A DNA stretch of 64,000 nucleotides from Haloarcula hispanica ATCC 33960. GTDB lineage: Archaea; Halobacteriota; Halobacteria; Halobacteriales; Haloarculaceae. The translations under genes and the position numbers were made by a program. Below are positions 58,763 to 64,000 of the stretch, one piece after another. Below the pieces are notes generated by a model. That model was not told where the DNA came from, did no database searches, and worked only from the letters and a program-made list of their open reading frames with translations. The DNA is taken from contig NC_015948.1 in assembly GCF_000223905.1 (NCBI RefSeq), positions 2,108,001-2,172,000 on the forward strand, written 5' to 3'. Position 1 is the stretch's first letter; each line of letters starts with the position of its first letter.

Positions 58763-59371
58763 CTAGCGGCCAAAGCGCCGCTGTCGCTCCTGATAATCCC
58801 GCAACGCCCGCAAGTAATCCCGAAGCCGGAAGTTCTGCCAGTTCACGTCAGTGAAATACAGCTCCGAATACACGGACTGCCAGATCATGAAATCCGAGAG
58901 CCGTTCGGCCCCGGTCTTGATAACCAGATCCGGGTCGGTCGGGAAGACGAGATGCTCCTCGACCGCGGCCTCGTCGATATCGTTCGGGTCGAGTGAGCCT
59001 GCATCGACGTCTTCCGCGAGCTTCTGGACGGCCGTCGCGAACTCCGACTGTCCGCCGAGGCCGATGGAAATCTGGATCGGGGCGTCGGCCGTCGTCTCGT
59101 CGTCCGGTACTCTGACCGCTATCTCCCGTGGCGCGGTGACACTTTCGAGTTCACGCTGCAGCGTCGGGATCGCTTCCTCGTCGAGGACACTCACGTAGAC
59201 GACGACGGTATCGGTGCCGTACTGAACGGCCCAGTCGAAGAATCGCTCTAAGGTCCGGTATGCACCGTCTCCCAGGAGGTCCCGCTCGGTGATCACCAGC
59301 GCGACCGTCTCGGGCAGGTCGGCGTCGCTGCGCCGAACGCGCATCGCGAGATATCGGTCGTATAGTCCCAC
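58763..59371 (-). CDS. cis-Prenyltransferase homologue lacking the catalytic motif
   Basis: A 202-residue UppS-fold protein. Where active enzymes have MDGNRR it has VALVITERDLLGDGAY, so the catalytic Asp is missing. DLVIKTGAERLSDFMIW corresponds to the R-T-G-G...SNFLPW region. The C-terminus LRALRDYQERQRRFGR carries the RxG motif that the neighbouring enzyme lacks. This is the division of labour seen in heteromeric cis-prenyltransferases (NgBR/Nus1 with DHDDS). The start is GTG 59371 (GLYDRYLAMRVRRSD); the ATG at 59344 would remove the N-terminal strand seen in related haloarchaeal proteins. Confidence 0.88.
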   Translation of the reverse strand: MGLYDRYLAMRVRRSDADLPETVALVITERDLLGDGAYRTLERFFDWAVQYGTDTVVVYVSVLDEEAIPTLQRELESVTAPREIAVRVPDDETTADAPIQISIGLGGQSEFATAVQKLAEDVDAGSLDPNDIDEAAVEEHLVFPTDPDLVIKTGAERLSDFMIWQSVYSELYFTDVNWQNFRLRDYLRALRDYQERQRRFGR

Positions 59372-59466
59372 GCCCGCCGGTATGCTGACAGCCCCAGTAA
59401 ATCTCACGGTACCGTCGCCTCCGCAGTTCGGAAAGGGTAAGTGCCTCTCGGGGATACCGGTGGGAC

Positions 59467-60825
59467 GTGACTGGCACAGTCCGTCGGGCAGGCGCGTTCG
59501 CCGCCGTGGGGACCCTCGCGGTCGCCGTCCCGGCCGCAACGGGCTTTCGCTCGCTCGAACTCGCGACTGTCGCCGCTATCGCACCCTTCGTCCTCGTCGC
59601 CGCGCTCGGCGTGACGGTCATCGGGCAGGACTCGCGGCTGTTCGACCTGTTCGCCCGTCCCGGCGACTACGAGGACGGGAAACTGTACGGCCTGGCGGCC
59701 TTCTCGCTTGCCGCCGCCGGGCTCGCGCTGCTTGCCGTCCGATTCAGTCTACCGGTGCCGGTGTTCGTCGGCGTCGTCGTCATCGTCGCCTACGGGAACC
59801 TCGGCCAGCGACTCGCCTACACCGTCCGCTCCGACGAGGTGGTCGCAACCGCAGGCTTCGTGCTCGTCGGCTTCGTCGCCGGCGTCGCGGGACAGGTGGC
59901 GGGAACGCGGATTCAGGCCGCCGTCGGCGAGGGAGCGGCCGCCGTCGACATTCCACTCGTGCTGTTTCTCGCCGCCAGCGGCGCGTTCGTCGCTGCCCTG
60001 CTTCGCTCGGTCCTGTTCGAACGGGACGACCCGCTGGTGATGCTCACGGTGGGACTGCTGCTGTGGCTGTTTTTCGAACTCGACCCGTCGGTGACTGCAC
60101 AGCGCGTCGTCATCGCGCTCGCCGTGACAGTACTGCTCGGCTATCTCTCCTACGCGCTCGACACGGCGTCCCTCCCGGGGATGCTCACCGGCGTTCTCCT
60201 CTCGTTTTTGACCATCGTTCTCGGCGGTTTCGGCTGGTTCGCCATGCTGATTTCCTTTTTCGCGCTCGGTGGCCTCTCGACGAAGTTCCGCTACGAGGAG
60301 AAACTGGACCGCGGCATCGCCGAGGAGAACGAGGGCGCACGCGGGAGCGGGAACGTGCTCGCGAACTCCATCGTCGCGCTGTTCGCCGTCGTCGCCGCGG
60401 CGGCGAGTCCGAGCCACATCGCCGTCGACCCGCTGCTGTTCTTCTATGCCTTCGCCGGGGCCGTCGCCGCCGCGATGACCGACACGTTCTCCAGTGAGTT
60501 CGGCGGGCTCTACGACAACCCGCGACTCATTACGACGCTCAAACCCGTCGAGCCGGGCACTGACGGCGGCGTCACCTGGCAGGGCGTGGCCGCCGGGGCC
60601 ATCGGGGCAGGCATCATCGCTGGCATCGCCGCGCTCACGCAGGACATCAGTACAGTCGGTAGCGGCGTCATCCTCCTCTGTGGGCTGGTCGGCATGACCG
60701 TCGACAGCCTGCTGGGTGCGACTGTCGAGGGCTCGGTCGTCGGCAATCAGGGCGTCAATATGCTCGCAACCCTGGCGGCCGCGCTGACCGGCGCTGGCGT
60801 CGTGCTGACCGCCGGCCTCCTATGA
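59467..60825 (+). CDS. DUF92 membrane protein with an extra N-terminal membrane domain
   Basis: A 452-residue protein with about 12 membrane helices. The C-terminal half (about residues 225-452) is DUF92: GGLSTKFRYEEKLDRGIAEENEGARGSGNVLANS and FSSEFGGLYDNPRLITTLKPVEPGTDGGVTWQG are the conserved loops. Plant VTE6, a phytyl-phosphate kinase, belongs to DUF92, so an isoprenoid-phosphate kinase is a reasonable guess. The N-terminal half adds about six helices. Neighbouring cis-prenyltransferase genes fit a polyprenol-phosphate role. GTG 59467 follows GGTAAGTG by about 27 nt. Overlaps the GNAT gene by 4 nt. Confidence 0.88.
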   Translation: MTGTVRRAGAFAAVGTLAVAVPAATGFRSLELATVAAIAPFVLVAALGVTVIGQDSRLFDLFARPGDYEDGKLYGLAAFSLAAAGLALLAVRFSLPVPVFVGVVVIVAYGNLGQRLAYTVRSDEVVATAGFVLVGFVAGVAGQVAGTRIQAAVGEGAAAVDIPLVLFLAASGAFVAALLRSVLFERDDPLVMLTVGLLLWLFFELDPSVTAQRVVIALAVTVLLGYLSYALDTASLPGMLTGVLLSFLTIVLGGFGWFAMLISFFALGGLSTKFRYEEKLDRGIAEENEGARGSGNVLANSIVALFAVVAAAASPSHIAVDPLLFFYAFAGAVAAAMTDTFSSEFGGLYDNPRLITTLKPVEPGTDGGVTWQGVAAGAIGAGIIAGIAALTQDISTVGSGVILLCGLVGMTVDSLLGATVEGSVVGNQGVNMLATLAAALTGAGVVLTAGLL

Positions 60826-61238
60826 TCCGCGAGGCTCGCCCCGAAGACGAGGTCCGTCTCCGGGCGATCCAGACGGACGCGCTCGACGAGCCGTGGCCGG
60901 AGCTCCTCGGCGTCGGAATCGACGGCCCGCCGCTCGTGCTGGTCCTCGATATCGGCGAACCGCTCGGCTACGCGCTTGTCGTGCCGGACCACCCGGTCGC
61001 GTACCTGGCGGAGTTCGCCATCACGCCCGGCAAACAGGGGCAGGGCCTCGGGACGACACTTATGCACGGGCTTCTGGACAGGCTCCGGACTGGTGGGTTC
61101 GAAACAGCGAGACTCACCGCGCGCGCTGACGACGAGCGAGCGCGCTCCTTCTACGACGGGTTCGGGTTCTCGGTCGCCGACGAGCTACCCGACCACTACG
61201 ACGACGGCGACGGCGTGTTGCTCGTTCGCGAACTCTAG
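60822..61238 (+). CDS. GNAT-family N-acetyltransferase
   Basis: A 138-residue acetyltransferase: AEFAITPGKQGQGLGTTLMHGLLDRL holds the acetyl-CoA motif Q-x-x-G-x-G (QGQGLG), and RSFYDGFGFSVADELPDHY is motif B. Its ATG overlaps the DUF92 gene by 4 nt, implying coupled translation. The stop shares the palindrome CTAG with the stop of the convergent dnaG. Substrate unknown. Confidence 0.9.
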   Translation: MIREARPEDEVRLRAIQTDALDEPWPELLGVGIDGPPLVLVLDIGEPLGYALVVPDHPVAYLAEFAITPGKQGQGLGTTLMHGLLDRLRTGGFETARLTARADDERARSFYDGFGFSVADELPDHYDDGDGVLLVREL

Positions 61239-62572
61239 TCCTCGATGCGAACCTGTACGGCCGTCGGCTGTTTGACGTACTCGCCGTGGCCGGCGGCGAC
61301 GACAACATCGACGCCGCGCTGGGCGGCGACATCGAGGAGCTTCTGCGTGCAGTCGGCATCGATGACGACGGTCTTGGGAACGGCCTCAGCGGCTGCAAGC
61401 AGCGAGACGACGGTATCAGCATCGCCTTCAGCGAGCAGCGTCGCGTCCTCGTCGACCAGCCTGGCCGTCCCGCTGTGGTTCTGAATGACGGCCTCGATGT
61501 GGTCCGAAAGCGAGGGGATGGTCGGTCCGTCGCCGCTTTCGGTCGACTCCTCGTCGGCTGTGGCATCCGCCACAGCGGTTGCGTTCGAGTTGTCCGCGAC
61601 ACTCGTCGCCCCCTCGGTCGTTTCGGCCTGCGCCGACCCGGCCTGCGGAGCGGGCGCGGGCTGGCTGTCTGCGGTGTCCTCCGACGTCGCGGCCGCCACG
61701 GCACCGCCGTCAGCGGTCGTCGACTCCTCGGGATGGGACATCTCCTCGCGGATGCTGTCGAGGCTCTTGGCGCTTGCGACCGTCTCGTAGGGAACCTTGT
61801 CCCGCAGCGCCGACATCACCTCGCTGCGTGAGAGGTCCTCGACGGACTTGCCGGTAGGCGTGACGGCGACATAGTCCACGTCGCCGACCTGCGCGAGTTC
61901 CTTCAGAATGAGGTCCCCGCCGCGGTCGCCGTCGAGGAACGAGGTCACCGTCCGGCCGGCCGTCAGGTCCGCAATGGCGTCGGGGACGTCCGTTCCCTCG
62001 ACTGCGACGGCGTTTTTGATGCCGTATTTGAGCAGTTGCATCACGTCCGAGCGACCCTCGACGACGACAATCGCGTCGGAGTCGGCCACCCGCGGGCCGG
62101 CCGGGAGTCCCTCGTAGTCGGTCACGTCGGCGACCCGGACCTGCTGTCTGACCGTCTCGACGATGTCCGCGGTCTGGATCGACTTCTCCTCGAAGTCGTT
62201 CAGGAGTTCCGTCGCGCGCTCGACGACTTCGCGCCGCTTGGCGCTGCGTACGTCCTCTATCTCTGAGACCTCGATTTCGGCGCGACACGGCCCCACCTGT
62301 TCGATGGTCTCCAGTGCTGCGGCGAGGATCGCTGTCTCGACTCTGTCGAGACCGCTCGCGACGGTGATCTCGCCGAAGGACTGTCCGCCTTCGGAGCGTA
62401 TCTCCACGTCGATGCGGCCGACCTTCTTCGAGTCCTGCAGGTCCCGCAGGTCCAGTTCGTCGCCGAGTAGCCCTTCCGTCTGGCCGAACACCGCGCCGAC
62501 GACGTCGCTCCGCTCGACGACTCCCGCCGCCGTGATGTCGGCATGTATCAGATATTTCGCCGTGTCTTGCAT
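61235..62572 (-). CDS. dnaG: DnaG-type protein with Toprim domain
   Basis: Archaeal DnaG-like protein of 445 residues. The N-terminal domain begins MQDTAKYLIHADITAAGVVE. The Toprim core contains VVVEGRSDVMQLLKYGIKNA and SFLDGDRGGDLILKELAQVG, with its acidic metal residues. An acidic Ala/Thr/Ser-rich linker (about residues 285-345) leads to a C-terminal alpha/beta domain. Archaeal DnaG associates with the exosome as an RNA-binding subunit and can have primase activity; the main replicative primase is PriSL. The linker is probably disordered. Confidence 0.95.
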   Translation of the reverse strand: MQDTAKYLIHADITAAGVVERSDVVGAVFGQTEGLLGDELDLRDLQDSKKVGRIDVEIRSEGGQSFGEITVASGLDRVETAILAAALETIEQVGPCRAEIEVSEIEDVRSAKRREVVERATELLNDFEEKSIQTADIVETVRQQVRVADVTDYEGLPAGPRVADSDAIVVVEGRSDVMQLLKYGIKNAVAVEGTDVPDAIADLTAGRTVTSFLDGDRGGDLILKELAQVGDVDYVAVTPTGKSVEDLSRSEVMSALRDKVPYETVASAKSLDSIREEMSHPEESTTADGGAVAAATSEDTADSQPAPAPQAGSAQAETTEGATSVADNSNATAVADATADEESTESGDGPTIPSLSDHIEAVIQNHSGTARLVDEDATLLAEGDADTVVSLLAAAEAVPKTVVIDADCTQKLLDVAAQRGVDVVVAAGHGEYVKQPTAVQVRIED

Positions 62573-62754
62573 GATTGTCCTGTTTTCCAGCCCGTCGAAC
62601 GCTGTTCCGACGGACTGCTGTCACTATACTGATGTTGGGAAGTACAGCGGAATAACCTTGCGCACGCGAGTCGGTGGAGGAAAAACCCTCACTCAGTTGA
62701 CTTTCGAGCCGACACTGCCTCGATGGATCGCTGTGCACCAGACGGGTCAGCCAC

Positions 62755-63465
62755 TCACTCCAGCAACGGGCGCATACCGCCGATACCCGCCTGGATGGCG
62801 TCGACCGGGTCCTCGGGGTCGTCGTGTTCGAAAACGAGCCATTCAGTCCCGGCCTCGCGGGCCGCCTCCACCACCGCCTGGAGCGGTACAACGCCGTCAC
62901 CGAGGGCGGTCGGCTCCCCCTCCTCGGTCATGTCTTTGAGGTGGACGACGGGAACGCGCCCGTCGAGTCGCCGAATCAGGGCGGCAGGGTCTTGACCCGC
63001 CGCGTGCGCCCAGCCGGCGTCGAACTCGAAGTCGATCGTCGTCCGGTCGACGAGCGCGTCGAAGGCGGTGCCATCGCCGAGCGGGACGAACTCGTGGTCG
63101 TGGTTGTGATACAGCAGGGGTCGGTCGAACTCCGTGTCGAGCATCCCGAGCAGCGTCGCGGTCGACTCGACGGCGCGCTCGCTCGCGAAGTGGTCGTCAT
63201 CGAGATACGGAAGGACGATGTACGGCGCGTCGAGTGTTCGAGTCTGATTGCCAACAGTGCGCGGGTCGGACTGCAGGTCCTCCAGTTGGACGTGGACGCC
63301 GGCGATACCGAGCCCCGCCTCGTCGAGCGCACGTCGGGATGCGCCCGGGTCGCCGATGCCGGCGAACTCCACGCCGTCGTAGCCGGCGGCGCTGATGCGG
63401 TCGAGCACGTCCGATAGCGGCTCCCGGAGTTCCCGGAGCGTCCAGAGCTGGATCGCTGTCTGCAT
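62755..63465 (-). CDS. Sugar phosphate isomerase/epimerase-like TIM barrel
   Basis: A 236-residue AP-endonuclease-2/xylose-isomerase-like barrel. It starts MQTAIQLWTLRELREPLSDV, with GYDGVEFAGIGD, YHNHDHEFVPLGDGTAFDAL, IDFEFDAGWAHAAGQDP, VPVVHLKDM and WLVFEHDDPEDP. The Glu, His, Asp and Glu residues in these strands form the family's metal site. The sugar or inositol-type substrate is unknown. It lies 182 nt upstream of dnaG on the same strand and is divergent from the tRNA-binding protein gene. Confidence 0.92.
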   Translation of the reverse strand: MQTAIQLWTLRELREPLSDVLDRISAAGYDGVEFAGIGDPGASRRALDEAGLGIAGVHVQLEDLQSDPRTVGNQTRTLDAPYIVLPYLDDDHFASERAVESTATLLGMLDTEFDRPLLYHNHDHEFVPLGDGTAFDALVDRTTIDFEFDAGWAHAAGQDPAALIRRLDGRVPVVHLKDMTEEGEPTALGDGVVPLQAVVEAAREAGTEWLVFEHDDPEDPVDAIQAGIGGMRPLLE

Positions 63466-63516
63466 ACCGTTGCTGCGAACGCTGTCGTAAAATAACTGGA
63501 CGGACTACCGGGGGGC

Positions 63517-63861
63517 ATGGGATTCACTGAAACGGAGATCGACCCCGCGCGGTTCCTCGAAGACGTAGAGATGCGTATCGGCGAAATCGTCGACGTCGAA
63601 CCGTTCCCCGAAGCCCGCAAGGACGTGTACAAACTCGACGTGGATTTCGGCGACGAGACGCGCCAGTCCGCCGCGGGACTGACCGACGTGTACGACCCGG
63701 AGGACCTGCTCGGCTCGCAGGTCGTCGCTGTCGTCAACCTCGGAACGGTCTCCATCGCCGGCTTCGAGAGCGAGTGCCTGGTCACCGGCGTCGACAGCAC
63801 GGACGGTGTCGTCCACCTGACGCCCGAGCGGGAGGTCGAACCCGGGACGCGCGTGTATTGA
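63517..63861 (+). CDS. tRNA-binding (CsaA/EMAP-like OB-fold) protein
   Basis: A 114-residue OB-fold protein of the tRNA-binding-domain family: EMRIGEIVDVEPFPEARKDVYKLDVDFGDE, TRQSAAGLTDVYDPEDLLGSQVVAVVNLG and GFESECLVTGVDSTDGVVHLTPER (named as regions). These match the TRBD seen in CsaA, Arc1p and PheT. It should bind the tRNA elbow or act as an export-linked chaperone like CsaA. AAAATAAC at about 63487-63494 is placed for a leaderless ATG at 63517. Confidence 0.92.
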   Translation: MGFTETEIDPARFLEDVEMRIGEIVDVEPFPEARKDVYKLDVDFGDETRQSAAGLTDVYDPEDLLGSQVVAVVNLGTVSIAGFESECLVTGVDSTDGVVHLTPEREVEPGTRVY

Positions 63862-63964
63862 AGGCGATTCTGTGACGCGGACGTATTGAAGACGATTGTT
63901 CTTCAACGAGAGCTGGTGAAGATTCGTTACCCATTAGTACCGCCAGCGGCTAGCCTGTCGTAAT

Positions 63965-64000
63965 ATGAGTACGGTCAGGGCCGCTGGGTGGACAGTCGTC
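63965..64000 (+). CDS. Probable start of a gene running off the right edge
   Basis: An ATG at 63965 opens a frame, MSTVRAAGWTVV, that is still open at the window end. CATTAGTACC near 63931-63940 is a weak TATA candidate about 30 nt upstream. The first residues would fit the start of a membrane protein but are too few to identify anything. Confidence 0.35.
   Translation, partial: MSTVRAAGWTVV

Noticed and set aside
1-64000. CRISPR arrays, transposases, integrase genes or a large genomic island
   Set aside because: No regularly spaced repeats, no DDE or tyrosine-recombinase motifs, and no long segment with clearly different base composition were seen; only the tRNA-Ser repeat hints at past integration.

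Overview
The window is about 64 kb of a GC-rich haloarchaeal chromosome. Predicted proteins are strongly acidic. Many genes have a TTTAWA-like TATA box centred about 27 nt before an ATG or GTG, the leaderless haloarchaeal pattern, and the information-processing genes are archaeal (DnaG, RpoP, L37Ae, prefoldin beta, Pcc1, AspRS, GatB). The halorhodopsin closely resembles Haloarcula halorhodopsins, so Haloarcula or a near relative is the best guess. The layout is compact core chromosome. I see no CRISPR array, no transposase gene and no clear genomic island.

Left to right. 1-8.1 kb: smc (3' end outside the window), gatB, topA. 8.1-17.3 kb: a Rieske-type protein, GGGP synthase, an Lrp / TrkA-like / APC permease-USP group, an ABC exporter with a Tat lipoprotein, and aspS. 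17.3-25 kb: a hairpin-rich non-coding stretch, halorhodopsin, an aldo/keto reductase, a large BAT-type sensor-regulator and membrane proteins. 25-31 kb: pcc1, rpoP, rpl37ae, pantoate kinase, a toxin-antitoxin-like pair and prefoldin beta. 31-36 kb: a bifunctional-nuclease-type protein, a HAD hydrolase, a second BAT-type regulator and a HalOD1 protein. 36-39 kb: a small 54-codon gene overlapping a class I terpene-synthase-like gene, then leuA/cimA. 39-44 kb: DUF192 and HNH-like proteins, a membrane histidine kinase, guaAA, DUF2070 and tRNA-Ser(CGA) with a partial duplicate beside it. 44-53 kb: MoxR, a sulfatase-family protein with GtrA, UbiB/ABC1 with Hsp20, a short MoeA relative and a HAD hydrolase. 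53-57 kb: hemA, a precorrin-2 dehydrogenase and fused AhbA-AhbB (siroheme route to heme). 57-64 kb: two cold-shock genes, a convergent pair of cis-prenyltransferase homologues with complementary missing motifs, DUF92, dnaG, a TIM-barrel isomerase and a tRNA-binding protein.

The most interesting items are: (1) the terpene-synthase-like gene with an overlapping upstream small gene; (2) the cis-prenyltransferase pair, one with the MDGNRR catalytic motif but no C-terminal RxG, the other the reverse, next to a DUF92 membrane protein; (3) a recurring promoter architecture (terpene locus, topA, leuA/cimA) in which the TATA box points to a short leaderless ORF and the main gene starts just inside or after it; (4) the duplicated tRNA-Ser 3' end; (5) a double-palindrome insertion inside a topA zinc finger. 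All functional statements come from reading motifs by eye; no database search was run.
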